Shown here piece by piece: positions 46,443 through 56,216 of a DNA stretch of 64,000 nucleotides. Position numbers and translations under genes: made by a program. Positions within the stretch are counted from its first letter, which is position 1. Each line of letters starts with the position of its first letter. The notes under the pieces were generated by a model, which was not told the origin of the DNA, made no database searches, and saw only the letters and a list, made by a program, of their open reading frames with translations. Origin of the DNA: Oceanomicrobium pacificus (lineage in GTDB: Bacteria > Pseudomonadota > Alphaproteobacteria > Rhodobacterales > Rhodobacteraceae); the NCBI RefSeq assembly GCF_009833495.1, contig NZ_WUWG01000005.1, forward strand, positions 247,286 through 311,285, in the 5' to 3' direction.

Positions 46443-49400
46443 ATGTCGCTTCATCAGGTTTCCTTGCAGGACCGCTATGATCTCGAAAAGGAGCAGGTGC
46501 TTCTGAGCGGGATCCAGGCGCTGGTGCGCCTGCCGCTCATGCAAAAGGCGCGGGACCGCGCGGCGGGGCTGAACACGGCGGGCTATGTCACCGGCTATCG
46601 CGGCTCGCCCGTGGGCGGTGTCGACCAGCAGATGCAGCGGGCGGAGAAGGTGCTGACCGCGGCAGACATCAAGTTCCAGGCCGGCCTGAACGAGGATCTG
46701 GCGGCGACCGCGCTCTGGGGATCGCAGCAGATCAACCTGCGCGGCGAGGGCCGCTTCGACGGGGTGTTCGGCCTCTGGTACGGCAAGGGACCGGGTGTCG
46801 ACCGGACGGGCGACGTGTTCCGCCATGCCAATATGGCGGGCAGCGCAGAGCATGGCGGCGTGCTCGTCTGCATGGGCGACGACCATACAGGCGAAAGCTC
46901 CACTGTCCTGCACCATTCGGAATTTGCGCTCGTCGATGTGCTGATGCCGATCCTGTCGCCCGCCGGCGTGCAGGAGGTGCTCGATTTCGGCCTGATGGGC
47001 TGGGCGATGAGCCGCTACACGGGCGCGTGGGTCGGGATCAAATGCGTCAAGGACACGATCGAGGTGACGGAGGTCGTGAACGGCGATCCGGACCGGTTGC
47101 AGATCCGCCTGCCGGACCATTTCGACATGCCGCCCGACGGGCTGAACATCCGGCTCGACGACAATCCGACCGCGCAGGAGGCGCGGCTCCACGACTACAA
47201 GCGGTTCGCGGCGGAAGCCTTCGCGCGGGCCAACCGGCTCGATCATCGGGTGCTGGGCGACGAGCGGGCGAAGATCGGCATCGTGTCGGCGGGCAAGAGC
47301 TGGCTCGACACGGTCCATGCGCTGGATCTGCTCGGGATCGACGCGGCCGAGGCCAAGCGGCTCGGCATCACCACCTACAAGGTCGGCATGGTCTGGCCGC
47401 TCGACATGCGCTCGCTGCGCGACTGGGCCGATGATCTCGACCTGATCATCGTGGTGGAGGAGAAGCGCAAGCTGATCGAGGTGCAGATCAAGGAAGCGAT
47501 CTTCGACGACAGGCACGGGCGGCGGGTGATCGGCTGGAAGAAAGAGAACAGGGAGGTTCTCTTCTCGGTCAAGGGTGCGCTCGATCCGGTGACGGTGGCC
47601 CGCAAGCTGGGGGGCGTGCTGGCCGAGGAGGGCGTGACCTCCGAGAAGCTGAAGGCCGCGCTTTCGGTGCTCGATGCCGCCGCCACGGCCGACAATTCGG
47701 AGGAAATTGCCGCCCGCCTGCCGTGGTTCTGCTCGGGCTGCCCGCATAACAGTTCAACCAAGCTGCCCGAGGGCGCGCGCGCTTATGCGGGCATCGGCTG
47801 CCATTACATGGTCCAGTGGATGGACCGCGAAACGGTCGGCTTCACCCATATGGGGGGCGAGGGGGCCAACTGGATCGGCGAGGCGCCGTTTTCCACCCGT
47901 GACCATGTGTTCCAGAACCTCGGGGACGGGACCTACAACCATTCCGGCGTGCAGGCGATCCGAGCGGCGCTGGCGGCGGGTGATGTGAACATCACCTACA
48001 AGATCCTGTTCAACGATGCGGTCGCGATGACGGGCGGCCAGCACAATGAGGGCGACCTGACCGCCCAGCAGATCGCGCGCGAACTGCTGGCGATGGGCGT
48101 GCGCGAGGTGCATTGCGTCTATGACCCGAAGGAGGAGGTGGACCTGAAAGCCTTCCCCGCGGGTGTGAAGCTGCACGAGCGGCGCGACTTGCAGGCGGTG
48201 CAGAAACAGTTGCAGGGGGTGAAGGGCGTCTCGGCGCTCATCTACGTGCAGACCTGCGCGGCGGAAAAGCGCCGCCGTCGCAAGCGCGGGCTCTTCCCCG
48301 ACCCCGACCGGCGCGTCTTCATCAACCCGTCTGTCTGCGAGGGCTGCGGCGATTGCGGCGTGGTGTCGAACTGCGTCTCGGTCCTGCCGCTGGAGACCGA
48401 GTTCGGCCGCAAGCGGCAGATCGACCAGTCGAGCTGCAACAAGGATTTTTCCTGCGTGGACGGGTTCTGCCCCAGTTTCGTGACGCTCGAAGGGCCGGAG
48501 TTGCGCAAGCCCGAGGCGCTGGAGATCGACCTGCCGGACTTGCCGGAACCGGACCTGCCCGTGATCGACGGGACGCACAATCTGGTCATCACCGGCGTCG
48601 GCGGCACGGGCGTTGTGACGGTGGGCGCGCTTCTGGCCATGGCCGCACGGCTCGAGGGCAAGGGCGCGGGTGTCATGGAAATGGCCGGTCTCGCCCAGAA
48701 GGGCGGCGCGGTCCATATCCACTGCCGCATTGCCGAAAGCCCGGAGGCGATTTCCGCGATCCGCGTGGCGGTCGGAGAAGCGCATGGCGTGATCGGCGGC
48801 GATCTGGTCGTCGCAGCCGGGCCGAAGACGCTGGGGCTGATGGCGCGGGGGCGGACGCGGGCGGTCTGCAACCATCATGAGATCATCACCGGCGAGTTCA
48901 CCCGCAACCGCGAATTCCATCTGCCGATGGACCGGATGGGCATGGCGATCCGGGCCCGTCTGGGCGAGGAGGCGTTGCAGATGCTCGACGCGACCAAGCT
49001 GGCCGAGCGGATGCTGGGCGATGCCATCTACGCCAACGTGCTGATGCTCGGCGCGGCCTGGCAGGCGGGGCTCGTGCCGCTCTCCTCCGAGGCCATAGCC
49101 GAAGCGATCCGGCTGAACGGCGCGGGGGTGGAGGGCAACCTGCGGGCCTTCGAGATCGGGCGCTGGGCGATTGCCGCGCCGGATGCCGCCACGGCCGCCA
49201 TCGCGCCGCGCGAACAGGCGGCAACGCCGGATGCGGAGGCTGCGCGCGCGATCCGCCGCGCCCATGTCGAAGCCTATCAGGATGCCGGTCTTGCGGCGCG
49301 CTACGACGCGCGGGTGGCATCGGCCCTTCAGGCCGATCCGGACTTCGGTGCGGCGCTGGCCAAGGGCTATCACAAGCTCCTGACCTACAAGGATGAATAT

Positions 49401-49865
49401 GAGGTCGCGCGGCTGCATCTGGAGACGTTTGAGGAGGCCGTGGCGCGGCAGTTTTCAGGTTATCGCAGCTTCCGCATCCACATGGCACCGCCGCTGCTGG
49501 CCCGCAAGGGGCCGGACGGGCGGCCGCGCAAGATGGCCTTCGGGCCGTGGATTATGCCGGTCTTCCGGATGCTGGCGGGCATGAAACGGCTGCGGGGCCA
49601 TTGGGCCGATCCGTTCGGGCACACGGCCGAGCGGAAGATGGAACGCGCGCTCATCGCGGAATATGAGCGCGACATGGAGGAGGTGCAGGCCGGCCTGACG
49701 CCCCAGACCCGCGACATTGCCATCGCGCTGGCCGAACTGCCCCTGCAGATCCGTGGCTTCGGCCATGTGAAGGCGGCAGCGGCGGCCGCTGCGGCCAAGC
49801 GGCGCGAGGAACTGCTCGCGGCATTCCGCGCGGGCGGAACGCCGGTCGCGGAGGCAGCGGAGTAG
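46443..49865 (+). CDS. Indolepyruvate ferredoxin oxidoreductase, fused subunits
   Basis: 1140 residues; combines in one chain the IorA-like and IorB-like parts that archaea encode separately. Oxidatively decarboxylates aryl pyruvates from aromatic amino acids to acyl-CoA. The N-terminal pyrimidine-binding part (NTAGYVTGYRGSPVGGVDQQ) is followed by the diphosphate-binding region (GIGCHYMVQWM, MGGEGANWIGEAP), an iron-sulfur cluster motif CEGCGDCGVVSNC (C632, C635, C638), and the gamma domain (TGVGGTGVVTVGALLAMAA). ATG 46443 follows GGGAGG. The divergent LysR regulator is the likely control. Confidence 0.92.
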   Translation: MSLHQVSLQDRYDLEKEQVLLSGIQALVRLPLMQKARDRAAGLNTAGYVTGYRGSPVGGVDQQMQRAEKVLTAADIKFQAGLNEDLAATALWGSQQINLRGEGRFDGVFGLWYGKGPGVDRTGDVFRHANMAGSAEHGGVLVCMGDDHTGESSTVLHHSEFALVDVLMPILSPAGVQEVLDFGLMGWAMSRYTGAWVGIKCVKDTIEVTEVVNGDPDRLQIRLPDHFDMPPDGLNIRLDDNPTAQEARLHDYKRFAAEAFARANRLDHRVLGDERAKIGIVSAGKSWLDTVHALDLLGIDAAEAKRLGITTYKVGMVWPLDMRSLRDWADDLDLIIVVEEKRKLIEVQIKEAIFDDRHGRRVIGWKKENREVLFSVKGALDPVTVARKLGGVLAEEGVTSEKLKAALSVLDAAATADNSEEIAARLPWFCSGCPHNSSTKLPEGARAYAGIGCHYMVQWMDRETVGFTHMGGEGANWIGEAPFSTRDHVFQNLGDGTYNHSGVQAIRAALAAGDVNITYKILFNDAVAMTGGQHNEGDLTAQQIARELLAMGVREVHCVYDPKEEVDLKAFPAGVKLHERRDLQAVQKQLQGVKGVSALIYVQTCAAEKRRRRKRGLFPDPDRRVFINPSVCEGCGDCGVVSNCVSVLPLETEFGRKRQIDQSSCNKDFSCVDGFCPSFVTLEGPELRKPEALEIDLPDLPEPDLPVIDGTHNLVITGVGGTGVVTVGALLAMAARLEGKGAGVMEMAGLAQKGGAVHIHCRIAESPEAISAIRVAVGEAHGVIGGDLVVAAGPKTLGLMARGRTRAVCNHHEIITGEFTRNREFHLPMDRMGMAIRARLGEEALQMLDATKLAERMLGDAIYANVLMLGAAWQAGLVPLSSEAIAEAIRLNGAGVEGNLRAFEIGRWAIAAPDAATAAIAPREQAATPDAEAARAIRRAHVEAYQDAGLAARYDARVASALQADPDFGAALAKGYHKLLTYKDEYEVARLHLETFEEAVARQFSGYRSFRIHMAPPLLARKGPDGRPRKMAFGPWIMPVFRMLAGMKRLRGHWADPFGHTAERKMERALIAEYERDMEEVQAGLTPQTRDIAIALAELPLQIRGFGHVKAAAAAAAAKRREELLAAFRAGGTPVAEAAE

Positions 49866-50004
49866 CGGTCCGGTCCGGCGGGCGGGCGCTGGCAGGACCA
49901 ATCCCCTTGCCAGAGCGCGCGCCGCAGGACAGCATGCCGGGGAACGCGCAGGCCGCGCCGCGCGTTGACGATCCAACCGCCTTCAATCGCGAAAGGATTC
50001 CCGC

Positions 50005-50742
50005 ATGATCGATATCGAGACCGACCCGTCCAAAGGGTTGATAACAGCCAGTGTCGACAGCCGCCTGACAGAGGGCGACATGACGAAACTCGTTGATGCG
50101 TTCAACGACTATATCAACGCCAAGGATACCGCGCCGCGCGTGGTGATCCATGCCAAGAGCTTCCCAGGGTGGGACAGTTTCGCGGCCATGTCGGACCATT
50201 TCAAACTGGTCCGTAACTATGAGGACCTGGTTCCGCGCATCGCGGTCGTGTCCGACAGTTCGGTCATGGCGGCGATGCCGGCCATCGCCACGCATTTCGT
50301 CGGGGCGCAATTGCGGCATTTCCCGACCGACGAGGCGGGCGCGGCGCGGGACTGGGCACTGTCGGATGCGCAGGATCCGCTGGCGCTCTCCATTCTCGAC
50401 GGGTTCCCGGCGGATGTGATCGCCATGTCGATCAAGGGCCGTCTGACCAGCCGGGACTATGACGAGACGCTCGTCCCGCTTGTGAAGAAGAAGCTGGAAC
50501 GCCATGACAAGCTTAAGGTTCTGGCGATCATAGACGATGATTTCGGGGCCAGTGCCGGCGCGATCTGGGACGATATGCGCGTCGGCCTGTCGAACCCGTT
50601 CCGCTGGCGCAAGATGGCGCTGGTGACGGATTCGCAATGGATGGCCCAGTCGGCGCGCTTCTTCGGCCCGATGGTGCCGGGCGAACTGGCGGTCTTCCCG
50701 TCCGCCGAGCGCAAGGCGGCCGAGGAGTGGATCCGGTCGTAA
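50005..50742 (+). CDS. Protein with two tandem SpoIIAA/STAS-like domains
   Basis: 245 residues, no signal peptide. Two copies of the SpoIIAA-like fold are visible: residues 1 to about 118 (KGLITASVDSRLTEGDMTKL, PRIAVVSDSSVMAAMPAIA, WAL near the end) and about 128 to 245 (DVIAMSIKGRLTSRDYDETL, RKMALVTDSQWMAQSARFF, AEEWIRS). Each half has the same order: strand-GRLT/SRLT-helix, D/E-rich turn, VV/LVTDS strand. Single-domain members usually have about 120 residues. Such proteins are thought to bind lipids or act in stress; function here is unknown. Confidence 0.8.
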   Translation: MIDIETDPSKGLITASVDSRLTEGDMTKLVDAFNDYINAKDTAPRVVIHAKSFPGWDSFAAMSDHFKLVRNYEDLVPRIAVVSDSSVMAAMPAIATHFVGAQLRHFPTDEAGAARDWALSDAQDPLALSILDGFPADVIAMSIKGRLTSRDYDETLVPLVKKKLERHDKLKVLAIIDDDFGASAGAIWDDMRVGLSNPFRWRKMALVTDSQWMAQSARFFGPMVPGELAVFPSAERKAAEEWIRS

Positions 50743-50844
50743 CCGGGCGGCACCGCGCGGCGGCCTTGCGCGGGATCGCAACACATCCGTAACCAGCGGC
50801 CCGCATCCTGCGGTCAGACGTGCATCTGACGAAAGGGGCGGGCC

Positions 50845-52293
50845 ATGGCCGAGCCGGCAGAGGCGGCAAAGCCGCGCATCATCCTCCATCTGGGGTCCAA
50901 CAACTGGCAGCGGCAGGGCGAATTCGCGCCGGGCAGCGGCATCCTGCATGCCGCGCACCATGCGGCGATGGCCGCGCGGGACGATCTGCGGGTCTATTCG
51001 ACCTTTCCCTCGCCACGGCAGACGAGTGACCGCGCCGATCTGTCGATCTTCGCAATACCGCATGACATTCCGATCTGCGAAAGCATCTCACCGGTCAGCC
51101 GCAACCGCTGGCACGGGTTCTCCGACAGCGGCTTCGCGGAGTATCGCGCCGCGCTGATGGAGCATCTGCGCCGCTTTTGTGACCGGATCCGCGCCACCGA
51201 GGGGCGCGATCCGGACCTGATCATCGCACACCATGCGTTCATCAACGCGCTCGTGGGTGCCGACCTGCGCGACCATCTGGCCGCGCATGCCGCACCCGGT
51301 GTGGCGACGCCGCAGCTTGCCTGTTTCGTGCATGGCACGGCGCTCAAGATGTTCCGGGCCGAAATAGACGGCCATCCGGACTATCCTGAACGGTTCTATC
51401 CGATGATGCGGGCCTCGGGCCTGTTCGCAGCGGATGGTGCGCGGCGCGCCGATGCGGTGGTGACCATCTCGACCGCGCAGGCACAGGCATTCGCGCGGCT
51501 TTTCCCGTCCTATCCGGCGGACCGCATCCTTCAGTCCCCGAACGGCTATGATCCGGCCGTGTTCCACCCCGCAGCGGCGGGCGGGGCCAGCCGGGCCGAG
51601 GTGCTCGGCCAGTTGCAGGCGCGGGACCGCGACAAGCAGCCTGTGGCCCCCGTGACCATGCCCGACGGGACAGAGCGGCTGGTCATATTCTGCGGCAAGT
51701 TCGCCGCGTGGAAGCGGCTCGATGCCTATCTGGCGGCGCTGGCGCAGGCCGGGATGGAGGATGTGATGGCGCTGGTCATCGGGGACGGTCCGCCGGAGGA
51801 CTGGCGCCGCTATCACGATCTGGCCGCCGATCTGGGGCTGGAGCGGCTGGCCTTTGTCGGCCCCTTGCCGCAGGAGGCGCTGGCGCGGGTCAATGCGGTT
51901 GCCGACCTCGGCGTCTATCCGGCGCGGCGCGAACCGTTCGGGCTGGTCCTGATCGAGGCGATGGCCTGCGGCCTGCCGGTGCTGGGTGCACGCTCGGGCG
52001 GTCCTGTCGATTTCGTTGATGCCGCGGTCGGCGGTCTGGTGCCGGAGGCCGAGGGGAGCGCCTTCGTCACCAGTCTGGCGGCGCATATGCGCATGGCTCT
52101 GGTGCAGGACTGGCGCCGCACCAAGGGACCGCAGGCGGCGGAACGCGCCGCGCGGTGCCACACGGTCGCGGCGCAGGTGGACCGGATGCTGGACGGGCTG
52201 GATGCGGTGCGGCGGGCCGATCAGGGTAACGTGGGCGGGGCAAGGGACGCGGTGCCGCTCGTGGACGCGTCACCCCTGTCGGGCTGCGCCTAA
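50845..52293 (+). CDS. Glycosyltransferase, GT4-like (GT-B fold)
   Basis: 482 residues, cytosolic. The C-terminal nucleotide-sugar domain has FCGKFAAWKRLDAYLAALAQ, VIGDGPPEDW and the EPFGLVLIEAMACGLPVLG motif with the two retaining-GT4 glutamates. The N-terminal acceptor domain shows HGTALKMFR and FPSYPADRILQSPNGYDP. It ends in a Cys-containing tail overlapping the convergent TusA-like gene by 4 bases. The acceptor is not evident; no capsule or LPS cluster is adjacent. Confidence 0.85.
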   Translation: MAEPAEAAKPRIILHLGSNNWQRQGEFAPGSGILHAAHHAAMAARDDLRVYSTFPSPRQTSDRADLSIFAIPHDIPICESISPVSRNRWHGFSDSGFAEYRAALMEHLRRFCDRIRATEGRDPDLIIAHHAFINALVGADLRDHLAAHAAPGVATPQLACFVHGTALKMFRAEIDGHPDYPERFYPMMRASGLFAADGARRADAVVTISTAQAQAFARLFPSYPADRILQSPNGYDPAVFHPAAAGGASRAEVLGQLQARDRDKQPVAPVTMPDGTERLVIFCGKFAAWKRLDAYLAALAQAGMEDVMALVIGDGPPEDWRRYHDLAADLGLERLAFVGPLPQEALARVNAVADLGVYPARREPFGLVLIEAMACGLPVLGARSGGPVDFVDAAVGGLVPEAEGSAFVTSLAAHMRMALVQDWRRTKGPQAAERAARCHTVAAQVDRMLDGLDAVRRADQGNVGGARDAVPLVDASPLSGCA

Positions 52294-52547
52294 CCGCCCT
52301 TGCGCAGGCGGAAGACCAGATCGGCCCCGTCCTCGCGCAGCGACAGGAGCACATGGCCCTGTTCGGTGCAGAAATGCGGCACGTCGATCCGCGCCGCCGG
52401 ATCGTCGGCGGACATTTCCAGAATGGCACCGGGTTCAAGCGCCTTCAGCGCCTTGCGCGCCCGCAGGACGGGCAGGGGGCAGAGCAGGCCGCGCGTGTCG
52501 ATCACCAAATCGGGCGGGATGCCGGGGTCGTATGCGTCAGTGTCCAT
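52290..52547 (-). CDS. TusA-family sulfur carrier protein
   Basis: 85 residues with the CPxP motif DTRGLLCPLPVLRARKAL (Cys23) and the strands EMSADDPAARIDVPHFC and HVLLSLREDGADLVFRLRK typical of TusA/YeeD proteins. They relay persulfide sulfur for tRNA thiolation or cofactor synthesis. Divergent from ccdA, which handles thiol redox across the membrane, so a sulfur/thiol link is plausible. True TusA versus a paralogue cannot be decided. Confidence 0.87.
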   Translation of the reverse strand: MDTDAYDPGIPPDLVIDTRGLLCPLPVLRARKALKALEPGAILEMSADDPAARIDVPHFCTEQGHVLLSLREDGADLVFRLRKGG

Positions 52548-52723
52548 CCAATTCGATTAAGCGCTGGCCGCGCCCCTGTCCATGGCGCGGCTGTCGCAGG
52601 GCCGGATCGCGGCCCCACTTGCGAGTGGCACGCGAATGTGACACCGAGGCACGATGACCCTGCGGTGAAAACCCTGTAGGTCTGACCTGACGGGCCCGGA
52701 TAACGGGCCGCACCGATGGATGG

Positions 52724-53476
52724 ATGATGTTCGGCGTTGATATCATTGACGGATCGCTGCTGATGGCGATGGGGATTGCGCTCTTTGCGGGGGTGCTGAG
52801 CTTCCTGTCGCCCTGCGTGCTGCCGATCGTGCCGCCCTATCTGGCCTATATGGCCGGCACCAACATGAACGCCGTGCAATCGGGCGGGCGGGACTGGAAA
52901 GTGCTGCAGGCGGCCGGGTTCTTCGTGCTGGGCCTGTCGACCGTGTTCCTGTTCCTCGGCTTCGCAGCCTCGGCCTTCGGGCAGGTCTTTCTTGCCTATC
53001 AGCGGGAGATGGCGATTGTCGCCGGGATCGTCATCATGATCTTCGGTCTGCATTTCCTCGGCATTTTCCGGATCCCGCTCCTCTATCGCGAAATGCGGCT
53101 CGACGCGGGCGACCGCGGCGGTTCGGCCTTCGGCGCCTATGTGCTGGGGCTCGCCTTCGCCTTCGGCTGGACGCCCTGTATCGGGCCGGTGCTGGGTGCG
53201 GTTCTGTCGATGGCGGCGCAGGAAGGGTCCATCGCGCGCGGCACGGTGCTGATGGCGGTCTATGCGCTGGGACTCGGCGTGCCGTTCCTGCTGGCTGCGC
53301 TCTTCATGCGCCGCTCGGTCAGCGCGATGGCGCGGCTGCGCCCGCATATGGAGCGGATCGAGCGGATCATGGGCGTGCTGCTCTACACGGTCGGGTTGAT
53401 GATGATCTCCGGCACCTTTTCCGACCTCAGCTACTGGCTCTTGGAGACATTTCCGGCACTTGGCCGGATCGGCTGA
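52724..53476 (+). CDS. ccdA: Cytochrome c biogenesis / thiol-transport protein CcdA
   Basis: 250 residues with six hydrophobic segments. The two transmembrane Cys of the reductant pathway are in SFLSPCVLPIVPPYLAYMAG (helix 1) and FGWTPCIGPVLGAVLS (helix 4). CcdA moves electrons from cytoplasmic thioredoxin to periplasmic thiol proteins for haem attachment. ATG 52727 (MFGVDIIDG) is an alternative start. The next gene begins 38 bases after its stop. Confidence 0.93.
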   Translation: MMFGVDIIDGSLLMAMGIALFAGVLSFLSPCVLPIVPPYLAYMAGTNMNAVQSGGRDWKVLQAAGFFVLGLSTVFLFLGFAASAFGQVFLAYQREMAIVAGIVIMIFGLHFLGIFRIPLLYREMRLDAGDRGGSAFGAYVLGLAFAFGWTPCIGPVLGAVLSMAAQEGSIARGTVLMAVYALGLGVPFLLAALFMRRSVSAMARLRPHMERIERIMGVLLYTVGLMMISGTFSDLSYWLLETFPALGRIG

Positions 53477-53514
53477 AATTGCGCCGCGGCAGGGGCGGGT
53501 CTAGGATCACGCCC

Positions 53515-54816
53515 ATGTCTGTGTCGCCCCCTGATGGAATCGCTGCCGGTCTGCCGCCACAGGCCCCTTCGCAGCCGGATCGGCCCGCGGAGGCGGCCGG
53601 GAGGGTGCGCCGCCGGCACGTCTTCTTCCTGCCCGGCTATGACCCGAGCCCGCCGCGCCGCTATCGCGAGCTTTACCGGCGCGAAGCGGCCCGTCAGGCT
53701 GCTGTCACGGGACTGGACATGACCGTTCGCGGCGAGGCGGCCGGTGACGGCCCCTATCAGTGGCTTGTGACCGCCGCGGATGACGGGGCGCCGGTGGACA
53801 CGGTGATGGAGGTGCTCGTCTGGTTCGACATCGTGCACCGGTCGATGCGGCGGTCGATCGCGATGACCTATCCGCAGATGCTGCGCACCGCCTGGACCTA
53901 TCTGCGCTCAGGTGCGCTGGGTGCACTCCTGAAGATCCGCAAGGGCCCGTTCATCGCAGCTTTATACCCGCCGGTGGCGCTGATCCTCTATGCGCTGGCT
54001 GCTCTTCTGCTGGTGCGCTGGGGCGGGATGCTGGCGGCTGGTCTCGGCTGGCCGGCGGCGGTCGGCTGGGGGGCGGGCGCGTGCCTCGGCGTGGCGCTTC
54101 TGATCGGGTTGCGAAGGCTCGACGGGCGGCTCTTCGTCTATTACCTGCTGCATGATTACGCCTATTCGGCCAGTTGTAACGGGGCGACCCCGCCCGAGAT
54201 GGCGGCGCGACTCGACCGGTATGCCGACCGGATCGCGGCGGTCGCAGCGGACGGCAGGGTCGACGAGATCCTGATCGTCGGCCACAGTTCCGGCGCGCAT
54301 CTGGCGGTGGAACTGACCGCGCGGGCGCTGGACCGGATCGGACCGGCGAGCGCGGAGGGGCGTCCGGCACTGGGGCTGCTGACACTCGGGCAGGTCATTC
54401 CAATGGTCGGGTTTCTGCCCGGCGCGGGGGCGCTGCGGCGCGACCTGAACCGGCTGGCGCAGAGCGCGCGCCTGACTTGGGTCGATGTGAGCGCGCCGGG
54501 CGACGGGGCGAGTTTCGCGCTCTGCGATCCGGTGGCGATCAACGGCGTCGATCCCGGTGCGCAGGCCAAACGCGGTCCGCTCGTCCTGTCGGCGGCCTTC
54601 ACGCACACGCTGTCGGAGGCGCAGAAGGCCGGGATGCGTTGGAATTTCTTCCGCCGCCATATCCAGTATCTCTGCGCGTTCGATCACCCCGATGCCTATG
54701 ACTATTTCGCGATCACGGCGGGGGCGCAGACGCTGGCGGCGCGGTTCGACGGGCGCGAGAGTTCGCCCAGCACCATCCGCCGCGTCCTGAGCCCGCATTC
54801 TGGGATGGACCCGTGA
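53515..54816 (+). CDS. Alpha/beta-hydrolase-like protein with two membrane helices
   Basis: 433 residues. After a Pro-rich start comes RHVFFLPGYDPSPPRRYREL, then two close membrane helices (FIAALYPPVALILYALAALL and the following Gly/Ala-rich segment, about residues 143-195), and a second half with the nucleophile elbow VGHSSGAHLAVEL (Ser258), a hydrolase signature. The split arrangement is unusual. The catalytic acid and His are not certain. The stop overlaps the P450 GTG start (GTGA), so the two are translationally coupled. Confidence 0.75.
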   Translation: MSVSPPDGIAAGLPPQAPSQPDRPAEAAGRVRRRHVFFLPGYDPSPPRRYRELYRREAARQAAVTGLDMTVRGEAAGDGPYQWLVTAADDGAPVDTVMEVLVWFDIVHRSMRRSIAMTYPQMLRTAWTYLRSGALGALLKIRKGPFIAALYPPVALILYALAALLLVRWGGMLAAGLGWPAAVGWGAGACLGVALLIGLRRLDGRLFVYYLLHDYAYSASCNGATPPEMAARLDRYADRIAAVAADGRVDEILIVGHSSGAHLAVELTARALDRIGPASAEGRPALGLLTLGQVIPMVGFLPGAGALRRDLNRLAQSARLTWVDVSAPGDGASFALCDPVAINGVDPGAQAKRGPLVLSAAFTHTLSEAQKAGMRWNFFRRHIQYLCAFDHPDAYDYFAITAGAQTLAARFDGRESSPSTIRRVLSPHSGMDP

Positions 54817-56216
54817 GCGGGCCGGCCGGGGCCAGCGATGCCCCCGAACCACCGCGGCCCGCGACCCGGCCCGAGGGTGCGTCGGTCTGGCGGCGGATCA
54901 GGTTGGCGCGGCGTGACCTTTTCTCCGCCCAGCCGGCGCGGCTCTATCGGGCCTGGATGGCCGAACAGCGGACGCCCTTCTACCGGTCTTACGTGGTCAA
55001 CCAGCCGGAACTGGTGCGGCTGATCTTGCAGGACCGGCCCGCCGATTTCCCCAAATCGGAGATCATCGGCGCGACCCTGCGCCAGATGCTCGGCCGATCG
55101 GTCTTCGTGACCAACGGGCCGGAATGGGAGGCGCAGCGCCGGATCATCGACCCGGCCTTTGCGGGCGGGCGGCTGGCGCGGGTGCTGCCCGCGATGCAGG
55201 CGGCGGGCGACCGCGCGCTGGCACGGCTCGATGCGCAGGCCGGTGCGGCGCTGGAGGTCGAGGCAGAGACCGCGCGGCTCGCCGCCGACATCATCTTCCG
55301 CACGCTGTTCTCGGTTCCGATCGAGGACCGGGCGGCGGCGGCCGTGTTTCAGGCGTTCCGCGCTTACCAGCGCGCGCAGCCCCTGATGGTCTGGGCCGAC
55401 CTTTTGCGCCTGCCGGCCTGGGTGCCGCGGCGGCGGTCGCGCCGCCAGGCGCGGGCTGCGACCGAGATCCGCAGTCTGATCGGCGCGATGGTGACGCAGC
55501 GCGCAGCCGAGATCGAGGCGGGGACCGCGCCCGACGATCTGGCGACCCGGATCATGGTGACGCCCGATCCCGAGACGGGCCGCCGGTTCGACACGCAGGA
55601 GATGGCCGATCAGGTGGCGATCTTCTTCCTTGCGGGTCACGAGACTTCGGCCTCGGCGCTCGCCTGGGGCCTGTACCTGCTGGCCACCGCGCCTCAGGTG
55701 CAGGCGCGCGCACGTGCGGAAGTGGACGCGGTGCTGGGTGACCGCGCGCCCGAGATGGCGGATTTGCGGCGGCTGGAACAGGTGACGGCGGTGTTTCGCG
55801 AGACGCTCCGGCTCTACCCGCCGGTGCCGATGATGGTGCGCGAGACGGTGCAGCCGGAACACTGGCGCGACCGCGACATTCCGCGCGGGTCGCTGGCGAT
55901 CCTGTCGGCCTTCCATCTGCACCGGCACGAGAGGCTCTGGGACCGGCCCCATGCGTTCGATCCGGACCGCTGGCTGGCGGACCGGCCGGCTTCTGCACAG
56001 ACAGACGCCTATATGCCCTTCTCCAAGGGGCCGCGTATCTGCCCCGGCGCGGGGTTTGCGATGATCGAGGGGGTGATGATGCTGGCGCTCGTCCTGCGGC
56101 GGTTCGAGATCGAAGCCGTCGGCCCGCCACCGCGGCCCGTTGCGCATCTGACCCTGCGCGCGGCGGACGGCATCCATCTTCGGTTCCGGCCGCGCGGTGG
56201 TTCAGCCGCCGTCTGA
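54813..56216 (+). CDS. Cytochrome P450
   Basis: 467 residues from GTG 54813, no membrane anchor. The I-helix AGHETSAS (T278), the K-helix ETLR (E330, R333) and the haem loop FSKGPRICPG with the ligand Cys410 are all present, so it should be a functional haem monooxygenase. Redox partners are not in the window. The substrate is unknown; coupling to a membrane hydrolase suggests a lipid or ester. It overlaps the convergent RHH gene by 15 bases. Confidence 0.93.
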   Translation: MSGPAGASDAPEPPRPATRPEGASVWRRIRLARRDLFSAQPARLYRAWMAEQRTPFYRSYVVNQPELVRLILQDRPADFPKSEIIGATLRQMLGRSVFVTNGPEWEAQRRIIDPAFAGGRLARVLPAMQAAGDRALARLDAQAGAALEVEAETARLAADIIFRTLFSVPIEDRAAAAVFQAFRAYQRAQPLMVWADLLRLPAWVPRRRSRRQARAATEIRSLIGAMVTQRAAEIEAGTAPDDLATRIMVTPDPETGRRFDTQEMADQVAIFFLAGHETSASALAWGLYLLATAPQVQARARAEVDAVLGDRAPEMADLRRLEQVTAVFRETLRLYPPVPMMVRETVQPEHWRDRDIPRGSLAILSAFHLHRHERLWDRPHAFDPDRWLADRPASAQTDAYMPFSKGPRICPGAGFAMIEGVMMLALVLRRFEIEAVGPPPRPVAHLTLRAADGIHLRFRPRGGSAAV

